From JACCTU01 sp963700495 (lineage in GTDB: Bacteria; Actinomycetota; Thermoleophilia; Gaiellales; Gaiellaceae): a stretch of 64,000 nucleotides of DNA. Position 1 is the first letter of the stretch. Each line of letters begins with the position of its first letter. The stretch spans positions 124,001 to 188,000 of the forward strand of contig CAVOXT010000001.1 in the NCBI GenBank assembly GCA_963700495.1, read 5' to 3'. A model generated the notes under the pieces. It saw only the letters and a program-made list of their open reading frames with translations. It made no database searches and was not told the origin of the DNA. A program made the translations under genes and the position numbers. Shown one piece after another: positions 28,090 through 38,656 of this stretch.

Positions 28090-28755
28090 TTAGACACTCT
28101 CAACGTAGCGCCGATTCGCCCGAATAGGGAGAAATGCTGCTACGCCGGCGGCAAGCCCGTTCGCAACTTGGCTCTGGTAGGGGGCTGAGCGCAGGAGCCG
28201 GGCCTCGCGCGGATTCGAGAGAAACCCGGTCTCGACGAGAATGACGGGTACATCGGCCCAGTTGAAGCCGGTGAGATCCGAGCGGCGCTGGAGCCCGAGG
28301 TCGCGCGCGCCCGTGGCGCGGACGAGCTCTCGCTGGACGAGCCGCGCGGCCCGGAGGCTCGGACCGTAGACGTCGTCCGTCCAGCCGCGCCTGAGTGCGG
28401 GGTAAAGCGTTCGAGCGCCGTTCTGCGACCGATCGGAGGAGCCGTCCGCGTGGATCCGGATCATCAGCGCCGCGCCCTGCGCGTTGCAGAACCGCGCGCG
28501 CTCGACGTTGCCGCCGGTGTAGCCGTCGCGCTCGCGCGTCATCGCGACCCGATAGCCGCGCGCGAGGAGCAGCGCTCGTGTCCGCCGGGCGATCGCGAGC
28601 GCGACCGGGGCCTCACCCGCCGCGCCGCCTGGATCCTTGATCTTGAGCGTGGGAGAGCCGGGCCCGATCGGCTCGCGCTGCGCGCCGACGCGAGCGGCGG
28701 TGCCGTGGCCCGGATCGATGCAGACGAGGGCAGCGGCCAGCGCTTCGAGGATCAC
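28090..28755 (-). CDS. N-acetylmuramoyl-L-alanine amidase (Amidase_3 family)
   Basis: The 221-residue enzyme starts VILEALAAALVCIDPGHGTA (GTG overlapping the malQ stop as GTGA). Amidase_3 zinc ligands are visible: the first His in DPGHG, a Glu in GEAPVALAIARR, and the His in LMIRIHADGSSD; the catalytic Glu is in VILVETGFLSN. These enzymes cut the bond between MurNAc and the stem peptide. A weakly hydrophobic N-terminus could be a signal segment but no cleavage site is clear. Confidence 0.88.
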   Translation of the reverse strand: MILEALAAALVCIDPGHGTAARVGAQREPIGPGSPTLKIKDPGGAAGEAPVALAIARRTRALLLARGYRVAMTRERDGYTGGNVERARFCNAQGAALMIRIHADGSSDRSQNGARTLYPALRRGWTDDVYGPSLRAARLVQRELVRATGARDLGLQRRSDLTGFNWADVPVILVETGFLSNPREARLLRSAPYQSQVANGLAAGVAAFLPIRANRRYVESV

Positions 28756-29951
28756 GCGCGCCCCGCTGCGAGGGTCGAGGCGCGCAGGCGTGCGGCAAGC
28801 TCGGCCGCCGGCTGGCCCGGCCGCAGTCGCCAGCTCCAGTTGCCCGAGTCGCTGCCGGGCCTGTTCATCCGCGCGTCGTTGCCGAGGCCGAGCACGTCCT
28901 GCAGCGGGACGATCGCGAGCGCGGCCGGCGAGGAGAACGCGAGCTCGATCAGCGACCACACGGGGTCACCGCGGTCGAGACCGGTCGCGGCTTGCTCGGC
29001 TCTCGTGAGCGAGCTCCACCAGCCGGCGCTCGTGTCGTTGTCGTGCGTACCGGTGTAGACGACGCCGTTCTCGCGATGGTTCTCGAGCCGATGCGGGCTC
29101 GTGGGATCGTCGGTGAACGCCCATTGCAGCACGTGCATCCCCGGCAACCCGAGCTCGTCACGGAGCTGCTCGACCGCCGGCGTGATCACGCCCAGATCCT
29201 CGGCGATCATCGGCAGATCGCCGAGCTCCTTGCGGACGGCGTCGAACAGCTCCCGGCCGGGGCCGGGGCGCCACTGGCCCGCTTTCGCCGTGTCCGCGTC
29301 GGCCGGCACGGCCCAGTACGCGACAAAGCCGCGAAAGTGGTCGACGCGCGTCAGGTCGACGAGCTCGAACGTGCGCCGGAAACGCTCGAGCCACCAGCGA
29401 AAGCCGGTTGCCCGGAGCGCCGTCCAGTCGTAGAGCGGGTTGCCCCAGAGCTGACCCTCGTCGGTGAACTCGTCCGGCGGGACGCCGGCGACGAACTCTC
29501 GCTGGAAGAGCTCGGGGTGCGAGGCATGGTCGGCGCTGCCCGGCGCGACGTAGATCGGCAGGTCGCCGATCAAACGGATGCCGCGCTCTCGCGCGTACGC
29601 CCGAAGCGCATCCCAGTCTCGCTGGAAGCGCACCTGGTCGGCGATCGCGTCCCCCCCGGCGAACGTCGCCCAGTCACCGATCCAGTAGGACTCGCGCGCC
29701 ACGAACTCCTCGACCTCCTCGGCCGACACCGGCGCCCCCGGCTCCGCAAGCAGCCCGGCCCAGCCGGCGAACGCCGACGGAGACTTGTACGGCGAGCCGA
29801 CCTTGTCGGGCGGCCCGAGCGGCAGCAGCTGCCACCAGGACTGTCCCGCGGCGGCGAGCCAGTCGACGAACGCGTAGGCGTCTCCGCCGAGCCGGCCGCC
29901 CGGGAGCGAGGTCGGGTGTAGCAGGATTCCGCTCGAACGGGGAAGCTTCAC
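28752..29951 (-). CDS. malQ: 4-alpha-glucanotransferase (amylomaltase), short form
   Basis: The GH77 signature is clear: SSGILLHPTSLPGG, SPYKSPSAFAG, RGIRLIGDLPIYV, the nucleophile Asp in LTRVDHFRGF, the acid Glu in MIAEDLGVIT and YTGTHDNDT. The enzyme transfers maltosyl units between glucans. At 399 residues it is about 100 shorter than typical MalQ. The missing part lies mainly between FVARESYWIGDWATF and FQRDWDALRAYA, where most relatives have a longer insert. All catalytic residues remain, so it is likely functional. It is divergent from glgE. Confidence 0.9.
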   Translation of the reverse strand: MKLPRSSGILLHPTSLPGGRLGGDAYAFVDWLAAAGQSWWQLLPLGPPDKVGSPYKSPSAFAGWAGLLAEPGAPVSAEEVEEFVARESYWIGDWATFAGGDAIADQVRFQRDWDALRAYARERGIRLIGDLPIYVAPGSADHASHPELFQREFVAGVPPDEFTDEGQLWGNPLYDWTALRATGFRWWLERFRRTFELVDLTRVDHFRGFVAYWAVPADADTAKAGQWRPGPGRELFDAVRKELGDLPMIAEDLGVITPAVEQLRDELGLPGMHVLQWAFTDDPTSPHRLENHRENGVVYTGTHDNDTSAGWWSSLTRAEQAATGLDRGDPVWSLIELAFSSPAALAIVPLQDVLGLGNDARMNRPGSDSGNWSWRLRPGQPAAELAARLRASTLAAGRA

Positions 29952-30042
29952 TCGCTCAGATCTTCCTCACCGCTGAGACCTCACACGCCGATGCCCCTTC
30001 CCAAGTCTTCCGCACCGCCCCGCGCGAGTCCTGATCCACGAC

Positions 30043-31805
30043 GTGCGTCCGCAGGTCGACTGCGGCCGCCACCCGGTCAAGGCCGTCGCGGGAGACCGGA
30101 TCGACGTCTCCGCGACGATCATCCGCGACGGGCACGAGGTCCTCGGGGCCGCCGTCCGGTTCAGGCGGCCCGGGGCCACCCGCTGGCAGGAGTCGCCGCT
30201 CGAGCCGGTCGGCGACGACCGCTTCGAAGGCGGCTTCGCCGCCGACACACCCGGCCGCTGGTCGTATCTGGTCGAGGCCTGGGTCGACCGCGTCGCCTCC
30301 TTCCGCCGGGAGGTGCGGCGGAAGCACGACGCCGGCCAGGACGACCTGACCTCCGAGCTCGCCGAGGGTGAAGCGCTCCTCGGCCGCCTGTCGCTCACGC
30401 TCGAGGAGGCGCTCGCGCTCGAGCCGGGAGACCGGAGCGAGAAGGCGCGCTCGCAGACGCTCGGCGTCGACGTCGACCGTGAGCGCGCCGCGTTCGGATC
30501 CTGGTACGAGCTCTTCCCCAGGTCGTGGGGCGGCTTCGCCGGGGTCGAGCGTGTGCTCCCGGAGCTCGCGGAGCTCGGCTTCGACGTCGTCTACCTCCCG
30601 CCCATCCACCCGATCGGGACCACGAACCGGAAGGGACGAAACAACACGCTCTCGCCCCGGTCCGACGACGTCGGCAGCCCCTGGGCGATCGGCGGCGCGG
30701 AGGGCGGCCACACCGGCGTGCACCCGGACCTCGGCACCCTCGAGGACTTCGAGCGGCTCGTCGAGCAGGCCCGGGAGCACGGCCTCGAGGTCGCGCTCGA
30801 CTTTGCGATCCAGTGCTCGCCCGATCACCCGTGGCTCCGCGAGCACCCGGAGTGGTTCCACCGGCGCCCCGACGGCACGCTCAAGTACGCCGAGAATCCG
30901 CCCAAGAAGTACCAGGACATCTACAACGTCAACTTCGCGTCGGAGAGCTGGCGCGACCTCTGGCAGGCGCTGCTCGACGTCGTCCGCTTCTGGGTCGCGC
31001 GAGGCGTGAAGGTGTTCCGCGTCGACAACCCGCACACCAAGCCCATGCCCTTCTGGGAGTGGCTGATCGAGGAGGTGCGGAGCGAGGATCCCGACGTGCT
31101 GTTTCTGTCCGAGGCGTTCACCGTTCCCGCGATGATGACGACGCTGGCGAAGATCGGCTTCAGCCAGTCGTACACCTACTTCACCTGGAAGAACACCCGC
31201 TGGGAGCTGAAGGAGTTCGTCGAGCAGCTCCTCTCCTGGCGCGACTTCTACCGGCCGAACCTGTTCGCGAACACGCCCGACATCCTCCACGCCTACCTCC
31301 AGCGGGGTGGACGCCCGGCGTTCGAGGCGCGGCTCGTGCTCGCGGCGACCCTCGGCGGCTCGTACGGGATCTACTCGGGCTTCGAGCGCTGCGAGAACGT
31401 GCCGGTCCGCGCGGGGAGCGAGGAGTACCTCGACTCCGAGAAGTACGAGGCTCAAGGACCGCTCGCTCGACGGCGAGCTGCTTCCGCTCGTCAAGCGCCT
31501 GAACGAGATCCGCCGAGAGAACCCGGCGCTGCAGCGCTTCCCGAACGTCGAGCTGCTCGAGACGGCGAGCGACCACCTGTTCGCGTACGCGAAGCGCCGT
31601 GGCGCGAACGACGGTGGTCGTCGTCGTGAACACGGACCCGTTCGAGTCGCACGAGGGCGTCGCGATCCTGCCCGCCTCGCTCGGCTACCCGCCCGTCTTT
31701 CCGCGCGCGGGAGCTGCTCACCGAGGAGACGTTCACCTGGCAGACCGGGCGGAACTACGTGAGCCTCCTCCCGGGCAGTCGCACGTCCTGAGGATCGGCG
31801 GATGA
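30043..31805 (+). CDS. glgE: Alpha-1,4-glucan:maltose-1-phosphate maltosyltransferase (several frameshifts)
   Basis: GlgE extends glucan with maltose-1-phosphate. The main frame has RPQVDCGRHPVKAVAGD, SWYELFPRSWGGF, IHPIGTTNRKGRNN, the nucleophile in VKVFRVDNPHTKP and the acid Glu in LFLSEAFTVP. At the C-terminus the frame changes near 31450 (LKDRSLDGELLPL), 31608 (VVVVNTDPFESHEG), 31703 (RELLTEETFTWQTG) and 31775 (QSHVLRIGG). Each is a one-base change. The gene may really begin at ATG 29991 (MPLPKSSAPPR) with another shift near 30022 leading into RVLIHDVRPQVD. It starts the glgE-treS-mak-glgB operon. Confidence 0.87.
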
Positions 31806-31840
31806 GCGGGCCGACGACGAAGAAGCGGAGCCTCTGAGTC

Positions 31841-33508
31841 GTGTCAGAGCCCGGCCAGTGGTTCGAGTCGGATCCGCTCTGGTTCAAGCACGCGGTCTTC
31901 TACGAGATCCACACCCGCGCGTTCTTCGACGGCAACGACGACGGCTCGGGCGACCTGCGAGGAGTCACCGACAAGCTCGACTACCTCCAGTGGCTCGGGA
32001 TCGACTGCATCTGGATCCTGCCGCTCTATCCGTCGCCGCTTCGAGACGGCGGCTACGACATCGCCGACTTCAACAACGTCCACGAGGACTACGGCACGGT
32101 CGAGGACTTCCGCCTGTTGATCGAGGCGGCGCACCAGCGGGGGATCCGTGTGATCGCCGACCTCGTCATGAACCACACGTCGGCCGACCACCCCTGGTTC
32201 CAGTCCTCGCGCACCGACCCGGACGGCCCGTACGGCGACTGGTACGTCTGGTCGGACACCGACGAGCCGTGGCAGGACGCGCGGATCATCTTCCTCGACA
32301 CGGAGCCGTCGAACTGGACGTGGGACCCCGTGCGCGGCCAGTACTTCTGGCATCGCTTCTTCGCGCACCAGCCCGACCTGAACTACGACAACCCCGAGGT
32401 GCAGAAGGCGATGCTCGACGTCCTGCGCTTCTGGCTCGACCTCGGCATCGACGGCTTCCGCATGGACGCGATCCCGTATCTGTACGAGCGCGACGGCACG
32501 AACGGCGAGAACCTGCCCGAGACCCACGAGTACCTGAGGCGCGTGCGCAGGGAGGTGGACGCGAGCTACCAGGACAAGGTGCTGCTCGCGGAGGCGAACC
32601 AGTGGCCGGCCGACGTCGTCGAGTACTTCGGCGACGGCGACGAGTGCCACATGTGCTTCCACTTCCCCGTCATGCCGCGCATGTTCATGGCGCTGCGTCG
32701 CGAGGACGCGACGCCGATCTACGAGATCCTCGAGCGAACGCCGGCGATCCCCGAGAACTGCCAGTGGGGCCTCTTCCTGCGAAACCACGACGAGTTGACG
32801 CTCGAGATGGTCACGGACGACGAGCGCGACTACATGTACGGGGAGTACGCGAAGGACCCGCGCATGAAGCTCAATCTGGGCATTCGCAGACGTCTGGCGC
32901 CGCTGCTCGACAACGGGCGGGACGAGATCCAGCTCCTGCACGCGATCATGTTCTCGCTGCCGGGTTCCCCCGTCCTCTACTACGGGGACGAGATCGGGAT
33001 GGGCGACAACATCTTCCTCGGCGATCGCGACGGCGTGCGCACGCCGATGCAGTGGACCGGCGACCGGAACGGCGGGTTCTCGCGCGCCGACTTCGCGCAG
33101 CTGTACCTGCCGACGTTGATGGATCCCGTCTTCGGCTACCAGGCGGTCAACGTCGAGGCACAGCTTCGGACGCCGACGTCGCTGCTGCGCTGGATCAGGC
33201 GGTTCATCTCGCTCCGCAAGCAGCACCCGGTGTTCGGTCTCGGGACGTACGAGCCGCTCGAGACGTCGAATCAGCGAATCTTCGCGCACGTTCGGCAGTA
33301 CGGGGAGGACGCCGTGCTCTGCGTCCACAACGTCGCGCGGTCGGCCCAGGCCGTGGAGCTCGACCTGGCACGCTTCCGCGGCATGGTTCCGGAGGAGATG
33401 TTCGGGCGGACGCCGTTTCCGCCGGTCGGCGACCTGCCGTACCTGCTGACGCTGGCGCCGCGCGGTTTCTTCTGGTTCCGGCTCCGGCCGGCTGCGGAGG
33501 TCGAGTGA
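31841..33508 (+). CDS. treS: Trehalose synthase (maltose alpha-D-glucosyltransferase)
   Basis: The intact 555-residue GH13 enzyme starts at GTG 31841 and interconverts maltose and trehalose. Signature parts: WFKHAVFYEIHTRAFFDGN, the nucleophile Asp in GIDGFRMDAIPYLYER, the acid Glu in VLLAEANQWPADV and FLRNHDELTLEMVT. TreS-specific GDGDECHMCFHFPVMPR is present. The length matches TreS without a fused maltokinase, which is encoded separately by the next gene (GTGA overlap). Confidence 0.96.
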   Translation: MSEPGQWFESDPLWFKHAVFYEIHTRAFFDGNDDGSGDLRGVTDKLDYLQWLGIDCIWILPLYPSPLRDGGYDIADFNNVHEDYGTVEDFRLLIEAAHQRGIRVIADLVMNHTSADHPWFQSSRTDPDGPYGDWYVWSDTDEPWQDARIIFLDTEPSNWTWDPVRGQYFWHRFFAHQPDLNYDNPEVQKAMLDVLRFWLDLGIDGFRMDAIPYLYERDGTNGENLPETHEYLRRVRREVDASYQDKVLLAEANQWPADVVEYFGDGDECHMCFHFPVMPRMFMALRREDATPIYEILERTPAIPENCQWGLFLRNHDELTLEMVTDDERDYMYGEYAKDPRMKLNLGIRRRLAPLLDNGRDEIQLLHAIMFSLPGSPVLYYGDEIGMGDNIFLGDRDGVRTPMQWTGDRNGGFSRADFAQLYLPTLMDPVFGYQAVNVEAQLRTPTSLLRWIRRFISLRKQHPVFGLGTYEPLETSNQRIFAHVRQYGEDAVLCVHNVARSAQAVELDLARFRGMVPEEMFGRTPFPPVGDLPYLLTLAPRGFFWFRLRPAAEVE

Positions 33509-34881
33509 CTGCGCCGCATCACCTCGCGCTCTCGATCCCGGAGCAGGCGTTGAGCGACTTCGTGCTCGACAAGCGCTGGTTCGGAGCGAAGTCCCGCGAG
33601 ATCGCGCACGTCCAGGTGGTCGCCGCGCCGGTCGTTCGCAACGTCGAGCCGCTGCTCGCGCTCGCGCTGATCGAGATCCGCTTCCAGCCCGGAACGCACG
33701 AGCTCTACCACGTGCCGCTCGGGTTCCGGCGCGAGTGGAGCGAGGGAATCGCGGAGGTCGAGGGGTGGACGGCGTACGACGCGCTGGACGATCCGGAGCT
33801 CGCGCGCGATCTCGTGCGTCGCATGCACGCGCAGGACGACGTCGCCGGCGGCGAGGCGATCGTCGAGTTCCGAGCGACCGGCGACGAGGTCGGCGACCTC
33901 GCGCAGATGCGACCGATGGGCGCCGAGCAGTCGAATACGTCGGTCGTGTTCGACGACGAGCTCGTGCTCAAGGTCTACCGCCGGGTCGAAGCCGGGGTGA
34001 ACCCCGAGCTGGAGCTGCTGCGCTTCCTGACCGACCGCGGCTTCCCGTCGATCGCGTCGCTCGAGGGCTGGGCCGCGTACCTGGGCACGCCGCTCGACGC
34101 GACGCTGGCGATCGCCCAGAACTACGTCCCCGGTGACGGCGACGGCTGGGAGCTCGCGCTCGAGTCGCTCCGCACCGGCCGCGGCGACGAGTTCGTCGAG
34201 CGGCTACGGCTGCTCGGCGAGGCGACCGGCGCGATGCACACGGTGCTCGCCTCGGACTCCACCGATCCGAGCTTCTACCCCGAAGAGCCGAGCGGCGAGG
34301 CGCTCGGCCTGCTGACGGCGAGCGTCGACGAGGAGATCGAGACGCTGTTCGTCTCGCTCCCTGACCTCCCGGAGCTCGAGCCGATCGCTGGCCGCGGCGA
34401 GGAGGTCCGCGAGCAGCTGCGCGGTCTCTCGCACGCCGGCGACGTCGGCAAGGTGATTCGCGCGCACGGCGACTACCACCTCGGCCAGGCGATGTGGACG
34501 GGCCGCGGGTGGATAATCCTCGACTTCGAGGGAGAGCCCGCCCGGCCGATCATCGACCGCCGAAACAAGCGCTCGCCGCTGCGCGACGTCGCCGGGATGC
34601 TCCGCTCCTTCGCCTACGCCGCGAGCGCGGCCGAGCTCGACCACGGCGCCGTACTGCCCAAGGGCTGGGAGGGTCGCGCGCGCGACGCGTTCCTGCTCGG
34701 CTACCTGTCGCAGATCGACTCGGCGCTGATCCCGTCGGGCCCCTCGTTCGAGCGCCTGCTGTCCGTGTTCGAGCTCGAGAAGGCCGTCTACGAGCTGCGC
34801 TACGAGCTCGACAACCGGCCGAGCTGGGTCCAGATCCCCGTCGCGGGAATCGCGCGGCTGCTCGAAGGGGCTCCCGTATGA
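33505..34881 (+). CDS. mak: Maltokinase
   Basis: The 458-residue kinase phosphorylates maltose made by TreS to maltose-1-phosphate, the GlgE donor. N-terminal cap: LDKRWFGAKSREIAHV; kinase-like lobe with SNTSVVFDDELVLKVYRR (lysine), the catalytic loop RAHGDYHLGQAMW and metal-binding ILDFEGEPARP; RNKRSPLRDVAGMLRSF is diagnostic for Mak/Pep2. GTG start overlaps treS and its TGA overlaps the glgB ATG, so TreS, Mak and GlgB are translationally coupled. Confidence 0.95.
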   Translation: MTAPHHLALSIPEQALSDFVLDKRWFGAKSREIAHVQVVAAPVVRNVEPLLALALIEIRFQPGTHELYHVPLGFRREWSEGIAEVEGWTAYDALDDPELARDLVRRMHAQDDVAGGEAIVEFRATGDEVGDLAQMRPMGAEQSNTSVVFDDELVLKVYRRVEAGVNPELELLRFLTDRGFPSIASLEGWAAYLGTPLDATLAIAQNYVPGDGDGWELALESLRTGRGDEFVERLRLLGEATGAMHTVLASDSTDPSFYPEEPSGEALGLLTASVDEEIETLFVSLPDLPELEPIAGRGEEVREQLRGLSHAGDVGKVIRAHGDYHLGQAMWTGRGWIILDFEGEPARPIIDRRNKRSPLRDVAGMLRSFAYAASAAELDHGAVLPKGWEGRARDAFLLGYLSQIDSALIPSGPSFERLLSVFELEKAVYELRYELDNRPSWVQIPVAGIARLLEGAPV

Positions 34882-36753
34882 GCAGCGTCTTCGGCGAGAT
34901 CGACCTGTACCTGGCGGGGGAGGGCCGGCACGAGCGGCTGTACGACGTCCTCGGCGCGCACGTGCGCGACGGCGGCGTCTCGTTCGCCGTGTGGGCGCCG
35001 AACGCGCGCGCACTCGCCGTCGTCGGCGACTTCAACAACTGGCAGCCGACCGCGATGCAGAACCTCGGCGACTCCGGGATCTGGGAGGCGGTCGTCGACA
35101 ACGCCGAGCCCGGCCATCGCTACAAGTTCCAGGTCGTCCAGGCCGACGGGACCGTGAAGCTCAGGGCGGATCCGTACGCGTTCGCCTCGGAGGTGCCGCC
35201 GCACACGGCGTCTGTCGTGCACGTGTCGCAGCATCGCTGGAAGGACGAGGAGTGGCTGGCCGGCAGGCGTGCGTCGGAGCCGCGCCTCGGACCGATGTCG
35301 ATCTACGAGGTCCACCTCGCCTCGTGGCGGCGGAACCCCTTGGCGGACAACCGCTCGCTCACCTACCGCGAGCTCGCCGAGGAGCTCGCGGACTACGCGG
35401 TCGATCTCGGCTTCACGCACGTCGAGCTGCATGCCCGTGCTCGAGCACCCGTTCTCGGGCTCGTGGGGCTACCAGGTGACCGGCTTCTTCGCGCCGACGT
35501 CGCGCTTCGGCTCGCCGGACGACTTCCGCTGGTTCATCGACCACCTGCACGGCCGCGGGCTCGGCGTGATCCTCGACTGGGTTCCGGCGCACTTCCCGCG
35601 CGACGACTGGGCGCTCGCCCTCTTCGACGGGACCGCGCTCTACGAACACGCGGACCCGCGCCGCGGCGCGCATCCCGACTGGGGCACGCTCGTCTTCAAC
35701 TACTCGCGTCACGAGGTGCGCAACTTCCTGCTCGCGTCCGCGCTCTTCTGGCTGCGCGAGTTCCACGTCGACGGCATTCGCGTGGACGCGGTCGCGTCGA
35801 TGCTCTACCTCGACTACTCGCGCCGCGAGGGCGAGTGGGTCCCGAACGCGTTCGGCGGCAACGAGGATCTCGACGCCGTCTCGTTCCTGAAGGAGCTGAA
35901 CGAGGTCGTGCACGCCCGCGAGCCGGGTGTGATCTCGGCCGCGGAGGAGTCGACAGCCTGGCCGGGCGTGTCGCGGCCGACGTACGTCGGCGGGCTCGGC
36001 TTCGGCTTCAAGTGGAACATGGGCTGGATGCACGACACGCTCGACTACTTCCGCCGGAATCCGATCTACCGCCGCTACCACCACCACCAGTTGACGTTCT
36101 CGCTCATGTACGCGTTCAGCGAGAGCTTCGTCCTCCCGCTCTCTCACGACGAGGTCGTGCACGGCAAGGGCTCGCTGCTCTCGAAGATGCCGGGCGACCG
36201 CTGGCAGCAGCTCGCCAATCTGCGTGCGCTCTACGCGTACATGTGGGCGCACCCCGGCAAGAAGCTGCTCTTCATGGGCGGCGAGCTCGCGCAGGAGCAG
36301 GAGTGGTCGCACGACCGCTCGCTCGACTGGCACCTGCTCGAGGAAGCGGCGCACGCGGGGATGCAGCAGCTCGTCCGCGAGCTCAACCGCGTCTATCGCG
36401 AGCAGCCGGCGCTCTGGGAGATCGACCACGAGCCCGCCGGGTTCCGCTGGCTCGAGCCAAACGACGCGTCGCAGAACGCGCTGGCGTTCGCGCGCTACGG
36501 GCTCGGAGCGACCCAGCCGCTCGTCTGCGTTTGCAACTTCTCGCCGGAGGTCCGCGAGCGCTACCGGGTCGGCTTCCCCGCCGGCGGCCGCTGGACGGAG
36601 GCGCTGAACACGGACTCGACCTACTACGGCGGCAGTGACGTGGGCAACCTCGGCGGCGTTCTTGCGGAGGCAGGAGGCTGGCACGACCAGCCGTTCTCGG
36701 CGGAGCTGACACTCCCGCCGCTCGCGGTTTGCTGGTTCGTGCCCGAGCGCTAG
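34878..36753 (+). CDS. glgB: 1,4-alpha-glucan branching enzyme (frame interrupted near 35430)
   Basis: GlgB creates alpha-1,6 branches in the glucan made by GlgE. The N-terminal CBM48 part (GVSFAVWAPNARALAVVGDFNNW) runs to DLGFTHVEL, then one extra C in GAGCTGCATGCC shifts the frame. The rest continues MPVLEHPFSGSWGYQVTGFF, with the nucleophile Asp in HVDGIRVDAVASM, the acid Glu in VISAAEESTAWP and LSHDEVVHGKGSL. Corrected length is about 625 residues. The stop shares CTAG with the convergent channel gene. Confidence 0.92.
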
Positions 36754-37103
36754 TCGATCTTCTGCTCCCCGACCTGGAGGAAGAACGAGGCGAACGAGCC
36801 CGCCAGAGCCGTGACGACGAAGAGTCCGAACAACTCGAGCCCGACATCGGTGATGCGGCCCGCACCGGTGACAGGGTTCGGCATCTGCGACGAGATCGTC
36901 AGCAGCTGGACGGTGGCGAAGAAGAGGGCGTCGGTGAACGCGTGGATCTGCCCGCCGTCGGCGCCCTTCTCGAAGTGGTACATGAGCACCGCGCCGACGA
37001 CGTCCGCGACGACCACGATGACGAGGACCGTCGCGACCCTGCGGCGGAGAACGCGGTGACGGTGCCCCGGGTTTCGCGACGCGAACTGTTTCAGGTGGTT
37101 CAT
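36750..37103 (-). CDS. Small two-helix ion-channel-like membrane protein
   Basis: Starting at the ATG at 37103 (MNHLKQFASRNPGHRHRV), the 117-residue protein has a helix near residues 22-42 (VATVLVIVVVADVVGAVLMYHF), a pore-like re-entrant part (DALFFATVQLLTISSQMPNP) and a second helix (LFGLFVVTALAGSFASFFL). The layout matches Ion_trans_2 potassium channels, but the TVGYG filter is replaced by LTISSQMPNP. It sits on the opposite strand between glgB and treZ. Conductance and ion are unknown; an osmotic role beside trehalose genes is only a guess. Confidence 0.65.
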   Translation of the reverse strand: MNHLKQFASRNPGHRHRVLRRRVATVLVIVVVADVVGAVLMYHFEKGADGGQIHAFTDALFFATVQLLTISSQMPNPVTGAGRITDVGLELFGLFVVTALAGSFASFFLQVGEQKID

Positions 37104-37154
37104 GCAGACCAGGATCGCGGTGCAGGCGGACGGCTCGCCGGTAACGTCCGCGCC

Positions 37155-38656
37155 GTGCTCGGGGCCGTCCCACGCGACGACGAGGTCGTGGACTTCGAGG
37201 TGTGGGCGCCGCGGGCGTCGGCGCTCGCCGTGCGCGTGAACGGCGTGGACCACCCGACTGGAACCCGACCGCGAGGGGCTCTGGCGCGGTGTCGCGCCCG
37301 CGCGTCACCGCGATGACTACGTCTTCGTCGTCGACGGGGCCCCGCTCCCCGATCCGGCTTCGCGGTGGCAGCCTGAAGGCGTTCTCGGGCCTTCGCGGGT
37401 CCTCGACACGTCGACGGTCGTCCCGCGCGTTCCGAAGCCGAGGCTCGCGCTGGAGAGCCTCGTGCTCTACGAGCTGCACGTCGGGACGTTCAGCAAGGAA
37501 GGGACGTTCGACGGTGCGATCCCGCACCTGGCCGAGCCGGCCGAGCTCGGCGTGACGGCCGTCGAGGTGATGCCGATCGCAACGTTCCCGGGGAAGCGCG
37601 GCTGGGGCTACGACGGGCTCTACACGTCGGCGCCGCACGAGTCCTACGGCGGCCCGGCGGGGTTTGCGCGATTCGTCGACGCAGCCCACACGGTCGGACT
37701 CGGCGTCGTGCTCGACGTCGTCTACAACCACGTCGGGCCCGGGAACGACGCGCTGGACGCGTTCGGTCCGTACTTCACCGACCGTCACGAGACGTTCTGG
37801 GGCGACGCGCTCGACTACTCGAAGCGGGGCGTCCGCGAGTGGGCGATTCAGAACGCCGAGCACTGGGTGCGCGACTACGGCGTCGACGGCCTGCGAATCG
37901 ACGCGGCTCACGCGGTGTTCGACGACGGGCGCCGGCACGTCCTCGCCGAGCTCGCCGAACGCGTGCGCGCCATCGCCCCGGAGACGCTCATCGTGTCGGA
38001 GATGGAGACAGGCAACCTCGCACCGGTCGAGCGCTGGGGACACGACGCCCAGTGGGCCGACGAGTTCCACCACGAGCTGCACGTCCTGCTTACCGGCGAG
38101 CGGGACGGCTACTACGCCGGGTACGGCACCGTCGAAGGGCTCGCGCGCCAGCTCCTGCACACGCCGCCCGAGCCGCTGGTCTTCTGCTCGCAGAACCACG
38201 ACCAGGTCGGCAACCGCGCCGCCGGCGACCGCCCGGCGACGGACGAGTTGCCCCTGCGGGCCGCGCTCCTCTTGTTCGCGCCGCAGACCCCGCTCCTGTT
38301 CATGGGCGAGGAATACGGCGAGCGCAACCCGTTCCAGTTCTTCACCGATCACATCGATCCACGAGTCGCCGAGGCGACGCGTCAGGGGCGTCGGCGGGAG
38401 TTCGCAGGCTTCGCGGGTTTCGCGGCCGAGGATGTGCCCGATCCGCAGGCAATCGAGACGTTCGAGCGCTCGAAGCTCGATCGCTCGAAGGCCGACGAGG
38501 AGCTGCGCTCGTTTCTACCGGGAGCTGCTTGCGCTCCGGCGCGAGCTTCCGCGTGAGCTCGACGTGGCGGTCGAGGGATCGGTCCTGCGCGCGCGGCGCG
38601 GTGACGTCGAGCTCGTCGCGGACTTCGCCGCGAAGACGGCGGAGCTCCGCCGGTGA
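37155..38656 (+). CDS. treZ: Maltooligosyltrehalose trehalohydrolase (two frameshifts)
   Basis: TreZ releases trehalose from maltooligosyltrehalose. It starts at GTG 37155 (or 37188) with VVDFEVWAPRASALAV, the N-terminal beta domain. An extra A near 37257 shifts the frame to LEPDREGLWRGVA. The catalytic domain shows VYNHVGPG, GVDGLRIDAAHAV, LIVSEMETGN and CSQNHDQVGNR. An extra T near 38514 in CGTTTCTAC shifts the end to FYRELLALRREL ... TAELRR. Corrected length about 500 residues, slightly short for the family. It overlaps treX by GTGA. Confidence 0.9.

Noticed and set aside
35413..38352. A 979-codon minus-strand open frame across glgB-treZ
   Set aside because: It only mirrors genuine plus-strand enzymes with catalytic motifs; its product is Arg/Glu/Val-rich without any family pattern. 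Long antisense frames are expected at this GC content.
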